Source: WHSM01 sp050701635 (lineage in GTDB: Bacteria; Actinomycetota; Actinomycetes; Mycobacteriales; Micromonosporaceae). From it: a stretch of DNA of 17,056 nucleotides. The stretch spans positions 1 through 17,056 of the forward strand of contig JBOGDF010000084.1 in NCBI GenBank assembly GCA_050701635.1. Direction: 5' to 3'. Under the pieces are notes generated by a model. The model ran no database searches and was not told the origin of the DNA. It was given only the letters and a program-made list of their open reading frames with translations. The number at the start of each line of letters is the position of its first letter. Position 1 is the first letter of the stretch. This document shows positions 1 to 6,513 of the stretch, piece by piece. The translations under genes and the position numbers were made by a program.

Positions 1-230
1 GTGCGTGACGGCGTGTCGACAACATGCCAGCGCCCCAAGTGGCCGAGAGCGCGGCCTACTCGCGGTCGCGGGTGGGGGGTGCGGCGGAGGGTGGCGCGAC
101 CCGGCAGGATGCCGTCCGTGTCGAAGTCGGCGTTGAGGCCGGCCGCGATCCCGAGCAGCCCCGGCACCGCCACCAGCAACCCGAGCCCGGCGCAGTGACG
201 GGCCAGTGGAGCTCCGACGTATACCCAGCA
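1..230 (-). CDS. Possible partial coding segment running off the left edge (unrecognised)
   Basis: On the minus strand a frame stays open from just after a TAG at 231-233 to the window edge. Its codons end almost entirely in G or C over roughly positions 70-195, as in the real genes nearby. The translation has a hydrophobic stretch (GLGLLVAVPGLLGIAAGL) followed by NADFDTDGILPGRATLRR, and becomes Arg/Pro-rich near the edge. Candidate starts are TTG at 179 and GTG at 173 or 167; none has a clear ribosome binding site. It lies just downstream of the ABC permease on the same strand. I do not recognise the family. It could be the start of a membrane protein, a gene remnant, or chance. Confidence 0.3.
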
Positions 231-244
231 CTACCCGGTACGAG

Positions 245-1183
245 TCAGGTCGTCCGCCGCCGAACCAGCCACAGAGTCAGGGCGAGCAGCACAACGACGA
301 GCCCGACGTAGATGCTCGCCTCGATGAGCTGGAATTCCCAGAACCGGTCCGCGGGGTGGTACTCCTCGACCCACGTGAGACCGCGTTCACGGAGGATGCT
401 GTCGAGATCGGCCTGGGTCGCTGAGTTGTACACATCGATCTCCTCGGACTTGGAGAGCCGACTGCCGTGCTGGTCGATCAATCCTTCGCCGAGCACCCAG
501 TCCTTCGCACCGGACGCGCCAGCCGCGTCGCCGGTCCGCACCATAGGCTCGCGGTAGCGGGGCCGCAGCAGGAACTCGATGGTCAGCCGTACCGGGAAGA
601 ACCCGACCACGGCCACCGCCATCGCGGGGAGCAGCCGACGGGTCAGGACGCCGGCTAACGTACCCAGACCAAAGGCGAACAGGCTGACCGAGACCGGGAT
701 CAGACCTTCGAAGTTGAACGCGGTGGGGCTAAACCGGCCCTCCAGCGCATCCAGCGGCTCCCGCCACCAGGTGAGCAGCGCCGTGAAGCCGGCGGCCAGC
801 ACGATCACCGACCCCCCGACCAGCAGCAGTTTGACCGTCAACCACCGCGTCCGGGTGACGCTCTGGGTCCAGGCCAGCCGCCAGGTGCCTCGGTCGAGCT
901 CCCGGGCCAGCAGCGGCGCGCCAACGAAGACGCCCGCCAACACGGGCAGCATATTGAGCGAGCTGATGATGTTGGCCATGTCTTCGTGGTTCACGATCAA
1001 GCGGTTCATCCGGTCGCCGCAGCCCGGACTGCCGAGGTCGGAGACGCACCCAGCCAGTCCCTGGGCCTGGAAGTCAGCCCGGATCGCCAGACCGGACCAC
1101 CACAACAGCACACCGAGCGCCGCGAGCAGGAGCAAGGCGCCGGCCAGCTCCGCGCGGTGCTGTCGCCAGGTCAGCCAGATCAT
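245..1183 (-). CDS. ABC-2 type transporter permease
   Basis: A 312-residue integral membrane protein, predicted to be the membrane half of an ABC transporter with the ATPase encoded just upstream. Hydrophobic segments lie at about residues 13-31, 78-93, 118-138, 162-180, 187-204 and 289-307. A long, probably extracytoplasmic, loop of about 80 residues precedes the last segment, and two cysteines (46, 55) lie in the first loop. The motif APLLARELDRGTWRLAWTQS (89-108) is typical of actinobacterial ABC-2 permeases. The start ATG at 1183 is chosen because it overlaps the ATPase stop (ATGA) and begins MIWLTWRQH, the usual N-terminus of this family; upstream in-frame codons lie inside the ATPase gene. 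The substrate cannot be read from sequence. Control by the adjacent GntR repressor is inferred from operon order. Confidence 0.85.
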   Translation of the reverse strand: MIWLTWRQHRAELAGALLLLAALGVLLWWSGLAIRADFQAQGLAGCVSDLGSPGCGDRMNRLIVNHEDMANIISSLNMLPVLAGVFVGAPLLARELDRGTWRLAWTQSVTRTRWLTVKLLLVGGSVIVLAAGFTALLTWWREPLDALEGRFSPTAFNFEGLIPVSVSLFAFGLGTLAGVLTRRLLPAMAVAVVGFFPVRLTIEFLLRPRYREPMVRTGDAAGASGAKDWVLGEGLIDQHGSRLSKSEEIDVYNSATQADLDSILRERGLTWVEEYHPADRFWEFQLIEASIYVGLVVVLLALTLWLVRRRTT

Positions 1184-2055
1184 GGGGCGTCCTCCCGCTC
1201 GGGCGTCTCGAGGTAGCAGAGCACCAGCTCCTCGAAGCTGACGGCTTTGGCGATCCATCGCGGATGCAGCTCCGTGCCGTTGGCGACCTTGACCAGGAGA
1301 TTCGAATGGCGGTCGCCGTGAACGGCCCGGAGCAGGCCGGGGATGTCAGCGAGCTCGGAGTCGGGAACCCGCGGCCCGACGAGCAGCTGGTGCCCGTCGA
1401 GCAGATCGTCGATGTCCCCGGCGAGCTGCACCCGCCCCGCGCGCAGCAACACCAGGTAGTCGCACACCCGCTCCAGCTCGGAGACCACGTGGGAGGAGAG
1501 CACCACGGTGAGGCCGTCAGCCGCGACGGCGTCCATCAGCGTCTGCATGAAATCCCGGCGGGCGAGCGGATCGAGCCCCGCCACGGGCTCGTCGAGCACC
1601 AGCAGTCGCGGTCGCTTCGCCAGCGCCATGGTCAACGACACCTGTGCCTGTTGACCGCCGGAGAGCTTCCCCGCCCGTTGCCGCAGCGGGACCCCGACGT
1701 CGGCCAGTCGGCGCTCAGCCAGTGCCTGGTCCCAACCCGGGTTCAGCGCACGACCCATCCGGAGCAGATCGGCAACCGTGAAGTTTCGGTAGAGCGGGTG
1801 ATCCTGGGCCACGAAGCCGACCCGGGCGAGCCCCGCCGGGCGGTTCAGCCTGGCTGGCTCGCCGAACACCGCGACGCTCCCGGTGGTAGGTCCGAGCAGC
1901 CCGATGGCGAGGTGTAGCAAGGTCGTCTTGCCGGCACCGTTCGGGCCGACCAGTGCCGCGACCCGACCCTGCGGTATCGAGACGTCGCACTCGCGTAGTG
2001 CCCATGTCCGTCCGTACCGCTTGCCGAGCCGCTGCGCACTTATCGCCGTGCTCAT
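1180..2055 (-). CDS. ABC transporter ATP-binding protein
   Basis: A 291-residue ABC ATPase. Walker A is GPNGAGKTT at 37-45, the signature LSGGQ at 131-135, Walker B LLVLDEP at 151-157 and the switch histidine at about 189. After residue 210 the C-terminal part is divergent, as is common in YtrB/CcmA-like exporter ATPases. It should energise the permease encoded next, with which it shares an ATGA overlap. The start is ATG 2055, preceded by GGAGG with a six-base spacer; the longer frame to 2139 would only translate the GCTCG-rich repeat into an Arg/Ser/Glu-rich tail. The GntR gene ends 73 bp upstream on the same strand, so the three genes probably form one transcript. Export of an antibiotic, lipid or peptide is possible but unproven. 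Confidence 0.9.
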   Translation of the reverse strand: MSTAISAQRLGKRYGRTWALRECDVSIPQGRVAALVGPNGAGKTTLLHLAIGLLGPTTGSVAVFGEPARLNRPAGLARVGFVAQDHPLYRNFTVADLLRMGRALNPGWDQALAERRLADVGVPLRQRAGKLSGGQQAQVSLTMALAKRPRLLVLDEPVAGLDPLARRDFMQTLMDAVAADGLTVVLSSHVVSELERVCDYLVLLRAGRVQLAGDIDDLLDGHQLLVGPRVPDSELADIPGLLRAVHGDRHSNLLVKVANGTELHPRWIAKAVSFEELVLCYLETPEREDAP

Positions 2056-2128
2056 GGCTCGCCTCCGCGCTCGTTCCGCTCCTCGCTCGCTGCGCTCGCT
2101 GCGATGCTCGCTCGCTGTCGGCTCGCGG
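2056..2128. repeat. GCTCG-rich intergenic repeat carrying the ATPase ribosome binding site
   Basis: The 73-bp gap between the GntR stop and the ATPase start consists largely of repeated GCTCGCT/AGCGAGC units, with at least three copies. Read on the minus strand, it ends in GCGGAGGCGAGCC directly before the ATG, so the repeat itself contains the GGAGG ribosome binding site. From memory, AGCGAGCGCAGCGAGCGAG-like sequence is widespread between genes in Micromonospora and its relatives, so this may be one copy of a dispersed family. I could not test that here. Confidence 0.55.
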
Positions 2129-2524
2129 TCATGCCACACCTTCCGTTGCGTCGAAGGCGGCCGCGGTATCCGTGAAGAGCGCGCTCACCTGGTCGGGGTC
2201 GAGGCCAGCGTCGTGCGCCGTACGCAGCCACCGGCGCAGCGACTGCCGCAGCCGGGCGTACGCCTCCGGGGTGACCTCGCGAGGCACCGCGACGATGAAC
2301 GTGCCGAGCCCTGGCCGCGGAGCCGCCAACCCGCTGCGCTCGAGCTCGCGGTACGCCTTCGCCACGGTGTTCGGGTTGATGGCGAGGGTGGCGGCCACCT
2401 CGCGGACCGTCGGTAGTTGATCGCCGGTACGGAGGTAGCCCAGCATCACGGCCTGGCGCACCTGATCGACGATCTGCCGGTACGTGGGGACTCCCGAGCG
2501 GGCGTCCAACCGAAACGCGAACAC
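2129..2524 (-). CDS. GntR family transcriptional regulator, YtrA subfamily
   Basis: A 131-residue repressor-type DNA-binding protein. The winged helix-turn-helix spans about residues 12-78, with the conserved GDQLPTVREVAATLAINPNTVAKAYRELERSGL (34-66). The short C-terminal helical tail of about 50 residues is the mark of the YtrA subfamily, which lacks a large ligand-binding domain and is usually co-transcribed with ABC transporter genes. That is exactly the arrangement here. The start is GTG 2524, preceded by GGAGG with a four-base spacer. A perfect inverted repeat (2541-2568) just upstream is the probable autoregulatory operator. YtrA-type regulators often respond to cell-envelope stress or antibiotics; the signal here is unknown. 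Confidence 0.9.
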   Translation of the reverse strand: MFAFRLDARSGVPTYRQIVDQVRQAVMLGYLRTGDQLPTVREVAATLAINPNTVAKAYRELERSGLAAPRPGLGTFIVAVPREVTPEAYARLRQSLRRWLRTAHDAGLDPDQVSALFTDTAAAFDATEGVA

Positions 2525-2540
2525 GTGGCCTCCAATCGTA

Positions 2541-2568
2541 TCGGTGTACTAGGATGATAGTACACCGA
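2541..2568 (-). promoter_or_regulatory. Predicted GntR/YtrA operator: perfect 11-bp inverted repeat
   Basis: The left arm TCGGTGTACTA (2541-2551) and right arm TAGTACACCGA (2558-2568) are exact reverse complements separated by six bases. The palindrome lies 17 bp upstream of the GntR GTG codon. On the minus strand it includes a -10-like TACTAT (2562-2557), so a bound repressor would block RNA polymerase. The GTGTAC...GTACAC pattern fits operators described for YtrA-type regulators. Direct binding is inferred. Confidence 0.7.
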
Positions 2569-2627
2569 CCGTCTCAGCGGAGGTAGCACTACCGTCCCCG
2601 GCCCGCCGCGCCGGTATCGCCGGCTCC

Positions 2628-2986
2628 GTGAGAGCACACGCGCGTACGGCGTGGCAGGCGATCACCCTGCCGCCGCTGCGGTGGCGGTCCTGGTGGTCGG
2701 GCTGCTGGGGTGGTTGGCTGCGGACCCGGGTGGGTGAGCCCGCCACCGTGAGCTGGGGTACGCCGTGGTCTCCGCGGCGGTGCTGTACGCCATCGACGGC
2801 GCCGTGCTCGCGCTGTGCCTGGGGCTGCCGGCTGGGGTGCTGCAGACGTCGGTCACTTCGCCGGGGATGGAGTGGTACTGGCGGGTGGTCGGCATCCTGG
2901 TCGGGTTGGTGTTGCTGGCGGTGGCGTGCTCGCGTACCTCCGGGGGTAGCAGTGTGCATCCCACTGTGGGTACCATCGTGGGATGA
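2628..2986 (+). pseudogene. Probable decayed small membrane protein gene
   Basis: GTG 2628 opens a frame beginning VRAHARTAWQAITLPPLRW, which looks like a genuine N-terminus. The membrane-like sequence (AVAVLVVGLLGWLAAD) then continues in another frame. That second frame is broken by TGA at 2735-2737, then continues as ELGYAVVSAAVLYAIDGAVL and later WRVVGILVGLVLLAVACS. This suggests one frameshift and one stop in a protein with about three membrane segments. An intact 73-residue piece could start at GTG 2765 and end at 2986, overlapping the antitoxin ATG by four bases, so a short functional two-segment membrane protein cannot be excluded. No family was recognised. Confidence 0.35.
2957..2985 (+). 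promoter_or_regulatory. Predicted mazEF promoter and operator with nested inverted repeats
   Basis: CATCCCAC (2957-2964) and GTGGGATG (2978-2985) form a perfect 8-bp inverted repeat whose right arm includes the antitoxin ATG. Nested inside it is CCCAC-T-GTGGG (2960-2970), giving three GTGGG half-sites. A -10-like TACCAT (2971-2976) lies between the arms, six bases before the ATG, so transcription may start at the ATG itself and give a leaderless mRNA. Ribbon-helix-helix antitoxins commonly bind such repeats to repress their own operon; binding here is inferred. Confidence 0.55.
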
Positions 2987-3222
2987 GCAAGCAGATCGCG
3001 GTACGGCTGCCGGACGACCTGGTGACCTTCATCGACCAGCTGGTCGACGAGGGCAGGGCGTCCAGCCGGGCCGACCTGGTCTCCCGCGCCCTGCGACGGG
3101 AGCGGCGCCGGATCGTGGCCGAGCGCGACATCGAGCTGTTGCGGCGGGGGGCCGGAGAGCCGGACGAGCTGGACGCCCTCGCTGACCACGCCGCCCGTAC
3201 GCCCCTCGACGACCTCGACTGA
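2983..3222 (+). CDS. Ribbon-helix-helix antitoxin, MazE-like partner of MazF
   Basis: A 79-residue protein. Its N-terminal half (KQIAVRLPDDLVTFIDQLVDEGRASSRADLVSRALRR, residues 3-39) is a classic ribbon-helix-helix DNA-binding fold. The acidic C-terminus (EPDELDALADHAARTPLDDLD) is the kind of tail that wraps and neutralises a MazF toxin. The stop overlaps the toxin ATG (TGATG), so translation is coupled. No ribosome binding site is visible before ATG 2983, while a -10-like TACCAT ends six bases upstream, which suggests leaderless expression. It should repress its own operon through the GTGGG repeats overlapping its start. Closest in type to the RHH antitoxins that pair with mycobacterial MazF3-like toxins. 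Confidence 0.85.
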   Translation: MSKQIAVRLPDDLVTFIDQLVDEGRASSRADLVSRALRRERRRIVAERDIELLRRGAGEPDELDALADHAARTPLDDLD

Positions 3223-3521
3223 TGCGGCCGATCCACCTGGCGCAGCTCGACAAGGTGCGGCTGGTGCTCGTACTCACCCGCGAGCTGGTACGCCCCCACC
3301 TGACCAACGTCACGGTCGCCCCGATCACCAGCACCGTGCGCGGCCTGTCCACCGAGGTGCCGGTGGGCCGCGCCAACGGTCTCGATCACGAGAGCGTGGT
3401 GAGCTGCGACAACATCCAGACCATCCCGAAGCGCAGCCTCGGCCGGCAGATCGGCTCGCTGCTCGCGGACCAGGAGCCGCAGCTCGCCGACGCCATCCAC
3501 ACCGCCTTCGACCTCGAGTAA
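3222..3521 (+). CDS. mazF: MazF family endoribonuclease toxin
   Basis: A 99-residue MazF/PemK-fold ribonuclease that would cut single-stranded RNA at a short sequence and arrest growth when its antitoxin is lost. Family landmarks are VLVLTREL (15-22), NVTVAPITSTVRGLSTEVPV (29-48) and SVVSCDNIQTIPKRSLGRQIG (58-78). The short N-terminus MRPIHLAQLDK and overall wording closely match, from memory, M. tuberculosis MazF3 (Rv1102c), reported to cleave ribosomal RNA. The usual Arg-Pro before the LVLTR strand is Arg13-Leu14 here. It overlaps the antitoxin stop and ends five bases before a convergent acetyltransferase gene. Cleavage specificity cannot be deduced. Confidence 0.9.
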   Translation: MRPIHLAQLDKVRLVLVLTRELVRPHLTNVTVAPITSTVRGLSTEVPVGRANGLDHESVVSCDNIQTIPKRSLGRQIGSLLADQEPQLADAIHTAFDLE

Positions 3522-3526
3522 AAGGC

Positions 3527-4474
3527 CTAGACCTCGACGCTGGTACGCCAGACGTCGATCACCAGCACCGGCTTCATGCCGACGGATTCGTAGAGGCCGA
3601 GCGCGGGCGTGGTGTTGTTGGTGTCCACGTGCAGGATCGTGCCCTTCCGACCCGCCGCCGCGTCGCGCGCGAACGTACGCCGCAGCAGGTATTTGGCCAG
3701 CCCACGGCCACGCGCCGACGGCAGTACGCCGAGCTTGAGCACGTACCCGCAGTCCTCGTCGTCGAGGAACTGGTCGGTGCACTCGCAGACCGCGACCGGG
3801 CTGCCGTCCAGGTCCAGCACCGCGAGTTGCGACCAGTCGAACGCCGACCTCGCCTCCCGCAGCGCCCGCCACCCGTCGTACGTCTCGTCCACGTGTCCGA
3901 AGTGGTCGCCGAACGACGTCATCGTGACGCGATGGGCCGCCCGCCGGGTCTCCTCGTCGGTCGCTTCGCGCAGGGTCACGCCTTCCGGCAGCGCCGGGAC
4001 CGGCACCGGCCCGTGGTGGTCAACCCGCATCCGGTGGTACGCGGTGGCCGCCGCGAACCCGTAGTCGGCGAGCAGTGCGCGGGTCGCCTGGTCGGCGCGG
4101 TAGACGCCCTTGTCGACCGTCATCCGGGCGTGGCCGCGGGTCCGGCCGATCTCGCGGGTCCGCGCCAGCGCCCGGTCGAGCAGCCAGCGGGCGACCGCCG
4201 GGTCGGACGCGATCACGTCCAGGTTCGCCAGGTCGCCGTCGTGGTTGCCGAACGCCCAGCCGTACCCGGCCAGCGCGCCGGTGCCGTCGAAGACCAGCCA
4301 GCCGTCGGTACGCGGGTCGTACCCGGGCTCGGTGAGCTCGTCGCGTACGTCGTCGAGGGTGTAGTCGGCGTACCCGAGAATCCTCAGGTTGTACGCCGAG
4401 ACCAGCTCGAGAATCAGCGCGGCGTCGTCCAGCGTCGGGGGCCGGCTGGTGAAGCCAGTCGAAAGCGTGTCCAC
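3527..4474 (-). CDS. Tandem-domain GNAT family N-acetyltransferase
   Basis: A 315-residue protein built of two GNAT folds. The first, about residues 10-150, is degenerate. The second, about 165-313, carries the acetyl-CoA binding motif LGVLPSARGRGLAKYLL (248-264) and the C-terminal HVDTNNTTPALGLYESVGMKP (282-302). This two-domain layout recalls mycothiol synthase MshD and related actinobacterial acetyltransferases, but the substrate cannot be assigned. The start is GTG 4474; an ATG at 4482 is in another frame. Only a weak ribosome binding site is visible. It converges with mazF and diverges from the AlkZ-like gene, sharing a spacer of 71 bp. Confidence 0.85.
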   Translation of the reverse strand: MDTLSTGFTSRPPTLDDAALILELVSAYNLRILGYADYTLDDVRDELTEPGYDPRTDGWLVFDGTGALAGYGWAFGNHDGDLANLDVIASDPAVARWLLDRALARTREIGRTRGHARMTVDKGVYRADQATRALLADYGFAAATAYHRMRVDHHGPVPVPALPEGVTLREATDEETRRAAHRVTMTSFGDHFGHVDETYDGWRALREARSAFDWSQLAVLDLDGSPVAVCECTDQFLDDEDCGYVLKLGVLPSARGRGLAKYLLRRTFARDAAAGRKGTILHVDTNNTTPALGLYESVGMKPVLVIDVWRTSVEV

Positions 4475-4532
4475 CCCGCCATGGTGGGCGCGCCTCGTAC
4501 CCTTGTCGAAGGATTTAGTCGGACCCCGCCGC

Positions 4533-4538
4533 TAGCGT
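4533..4538 (+). promoter_or_regulatory. Candidate -10 element for a leaderless AlkZ-like mRNA
   Basis: TAGCGT fits the actinobacterial TANNNT -10 pattern and ends seven bases before ATG 4546, while no Shine-Dalgarno sequence precedes that ATG. This spacing is typical of leaderless transcripts. No convincing -35 box is seen, so the call is tentative. Confidence 0.35.
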
Positions 4539-4545
4539 GTCCGGC

Positions 4546-5718
4546 ATGCGACACGTCGGCGTGGCAGAGCGCCGGGCCCGCCTGCTGCGGCGGCACCATC
4601 TGACCAGCGAAGACCGCGCCGCCGACCCCGCGCAGGCGGCGGCCGGGGTGGTGGTGCTGCACGCCACCGACCCCGCGTCGGTCTACCTGCAGGTGCTCGC
4701 CCGGACCGTCACGCCCGACGTGGCCGCCGTCGAGCGGGCGCTGTACGACGACCGCTCCCTGATCCGGATGCTCGGGATGCGCCGCACCATGTTCGTGGCC
4801 CCGGTCGGATTCGCTCCGGTGGTGCAGGCGGCGGCGTCGCGGGCGGTGGCGACCCGGGAGCGGAAGCGCCTGATCCAGCGGATCGCGCCCGCTGTCGAGG
4901 GCGATGTCGACGCGTGGCTCACCGAGGTGTCGGAGGCGACGCTGGAGGCGCTGCGGGCGCGCGGCGAGGCGACCGCGGCGGAGCTGTCGGCGGACGAGCC
5001 GCGGCTGCGTACCAGGGTGCTGATGGCCGGGGGCAAGAAGTACGAAGCCTGGACCAACATCACCACCTGGGTGCTCAACCAGCTGTCGATGGAGGGCCGG
5101 ATCGTGCGTGGCCGGCCGCGCGGCAGCTGGATCTCCAGCCAGTACCGCTGGTCGCCGCTGGAGCGCTGGCTGCCCGGCGGGTTCGCCGACTGGACAGTCG
5201 CCGACGCGCAGGCCGAGCTGATCCGGGCCTGGCTGGCGCGCTTCGGCCCCGGCACCGTCGCGGACATCAAATGGTGGACCGGCTTCACGCTGGGCGAGGT
5301 CCGCGCGGCACTCACCCGTCTCGACCCGGTAGAAGTCGACCTGGGTGGTACGCCGGGCGTGCTGCTGCCGTCCGACCTCGACGACGTGCCGATGCCGGAG
5401 CCGGAGGCGGTGCTGCTGCCGGCGCTGGATCCGACGCCGATGGGCTGGCAGCAGCGCGACTGGTATCTCGGCCCGTACGCGCCGCAGCTGTTCGACCGCA
5501 ACGGCAACGTCGGGCCCACGATCTGGTGGCAGGGCAGGATCGTGGGCGGCTGGGCGCAGCGTACGGACGGCGAGCTGGCGTACCGGCTGTTGGCCGACGT
5601 CGGCACGGACGCCGCAGAGGCGGTCGGCAAAGCCGCGGCCGAGCTGGCCGGCCACATCGGCCCGGTACGGTTCATCCCCCGGTTCCGTACGCCGCTGGAG
5701 CGCGAACTCTGCGGGTGA
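4546..5718 (+). CDS. Winged-helix DNA-binding protein of the HTH_42 (AlkZ/YcaQ-like) family
   Basis: A 390-residue protein with the layout of the HTH_42 family, whose characterised members are DNA glycosylases that unhook bulky alkyl lesions or crosslinks (AlkZ, YcaQ/AlkX). Recognisable stretches are VVVLHATDPASVYLQVLART (36-55), the RRTMFVAP segment (79-86), WISSQYRWSPLERWLPGG in the middle and WWQGRIVGGWAQRTDGEL near the C-terminus. In AlkZ and YcaQ the catalytic Gln-x-Gln or Gln-x-Asp lies where this protein has His39-Ala-Thr41-Asp. Glycosylase activity is therefore uncertain, and this may belong to an uncharacterised branch. ATG 4546 is preferred over the in-frame GTG 4537, which lies inside a -10-like TAGCGT. 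Confidence 0.8.
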   Translation: MRHVGVAERRARLLRRHHLTSEDRAADPAQAAAGVVVLHATDPASVYLQVLARTVTPDVAAVERALYDDRSLIRMLGMRRTMFVAPVGFAPVVQAAASRAVATRERKRLIQRIAPAVEGDVDAWLTEVSEATLEALRARGEATAAELSADEPRLRTRVLMAGGKKYEAWTNITTWVLNQLSMEGRIVRGRPRGSWISSQYRWSPLERWLPGGFADWTVADAQAELIRAWLARFGPGTVADIKWWTGFTLGEVRAALTRLDPVEVDLGGTPGVLLPSDLDDVPMPEPEAVLLPALDPTPMGWQQRDWYLGPYAPQLFDRNGNVGPTIWWQGRIVGGWAQRTDGELAYRLLADVGTDAAEAVGKAAAELAGHIGPVRFIPRFRTPLERELCG

Positions 5719-5781
5719 GGCGGCGCGCTGGCCGCAGACGTGGTTAGGTCGAGTGAAGTAGCTCACACTCAAGGAGTTCGC

Positions 5782-5991
5782 ATGAGCGTGTACAAGGTGA
5801 TCGATGTGATCGGCACCAGCGAACAGTCCTGGGAGGACGCCGCTGCCACGGCGATCAAGACCACCGGCCAGACGGTGCGGGATCTTCGGGTCGCCGAGGT
5901 GGTGGCACAGGACCTCAGCATCGAGGAGGGCGGCGCGGTGACCTTCCGTACCAAGCTGCGGATCTCGTTCAAGTACGAATCCGAGGCCTGA
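5782..5991 (+). CDS. Dodecin family protein, calcium-dodecin (SecE2/Rv0379) type
   Basis: A 69-residue protein of the small dodecin fold, which assembles into hollow dodecamers. MSVYKVIDVIGTSEQSWEDAA at the N-terminus and RVAEVVAQDLSIEEG and TFRTKLRISFKYE later match, from memory, M. tuberculosis Rv0379 (SecE2, described as a calcium dodecin). The flavin-stacking tryptophan of classical dodecins (Trp-Phe-Glu-Val) is replaced by Val37-Ala-Glu-Val, so flavin storage is unlikely. ATG 5782 is preceded by AAGGAG with a good spacer; the upstream in-frame GTG at 5740 is not needed. It is flanked by independent genes on the same strand. Biological role is unknown; calcium binding is inferred from the homologue. 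Confidence 0.85.
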   Translation: MSVYKVIDVIGTSEQSWEDAAATAIKTTGQTVRDLRVAEVVAQDLSIEEGGAVTFRTKLRISFKYESEA

Positions 5992-6039
5992 CCCGACAGT
6001 CGCCCGCGCTTCCGGACGGAGTCTGACCGCAAGGCCCTC

Positions 6040-6045
6040 TAACGT
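6040..6045 (+). promoter_or_regulatory. Candidate -10 element upstream of the VOC gene
   Basis: TAACGT matches the TANNNT pattern and lies 37 bp before the VOC start codon, leaving a short leader that contains GGAAAGGA. No clear -35 box is visible at the expected distance. Confidence 0.3.
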
Positions 6046-6082
6046 AGGGGTCGTACCTCAAACGCGGAAAGGACCCGTGGTC

Positions 6083-6454
6083 ATGGACTGGAAGCTCGAG
6101 CTCGTGGCGGTGCCGGTGTCCGATGTGGACAAGGCGAAAGCGTTCTACGTGGATCAGGTGGGCTTCAACGCCGACCACGACCACAAGATCAGCGACGAGC
6201 TGCGGTTCGTCCAGCTGACGCCGCCCGGCTCGGGCTGCTCGATCGCGATCGGCATCGGCGTCACCGACGCGCCGCCCGGCTCGGTGAAGGGGCTGCAGCT
6301 CGTGGTCACCGACATCGAGGCGGCGCACGCCCACCTCACCGAGCGCGGCGTACCGGTGGGCGAGATCGAGGACCTGCCGTGGGGCTCGTTCGTGCACTTC
6401 ACCGACCCGGACGGCAACGCCTGGGCCGTACAGCAGGTGGTCCCGCGGGGCTAG
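6083..6454 (+). CDS. VOC superfamily (glyoxalase/bleomycin-resistance fold) protein
   Basis: A 123-residue protein with the paired beta-alpha-beta-beta-beta repeats of the vicinal oxygen chelate fold. The first half has ELVAVPVSDVDKAKAFYVDQVGF (6-28) and the second KGLQLVVTDIEAAHAHLTERGV (69-90), ending in FTDPDGNAWAVQQ (106-118). The usual metal-binding His/Glu positions of glyoxalase I are not evident: the N-terminal strand carries Val and Pro, and the last strand has Gln-Gln rather than Glu. It may therefore be a binding or resistance protein rather than a metalloenzyme. ATG 6083 is chosen because GGAAAGGA lies nine bases upstream; GTG 6077 is too close to it. Confidence 0.85.
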   Translation: MDWKLELVAVPVSDVDKAKAFYVDQVGFNADHDHKISDELRFVQLTPPGSGCSIAIGIGVTDAPPGSVKGLQLVVTDIEAAHAHLTERGVPVGEIEDLPWGSFVHFTDPDGNAWAVQQVVPRG

Positions 6455-6463
6455 CCGCTCCCC

Positions 6464-6490
6464 GGCGCCTGGCCCTCGCGGTCAGGCACC
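6464..6490. terminator. Candidate bidirectional terminator hairpin
   Basis: GGCGCCTGGC (6464-6473) pairs with GTCAGGCACC (6481-6490), with one mismatch and one G-U pair, closing a seven-base loop. It lies between the convergent VOC gene and the secreted-protein gene, where a shared terminator is expected. There is no U-tract in either direction, as is common in actinomycetes. Confidence 0.45.
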
Positions 6491-6513
6491 GCGGCCGGCC
6501 GGCTCGACGCTTT

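Noticed and set aside
4414..5772. 452-codon open frame on the minus strand opposite the AlkZ-like gene
   Set aside because: Low-complexity Arg/Gly/His/Gln-rich product and full overlap with a convincing plus-strand gene.
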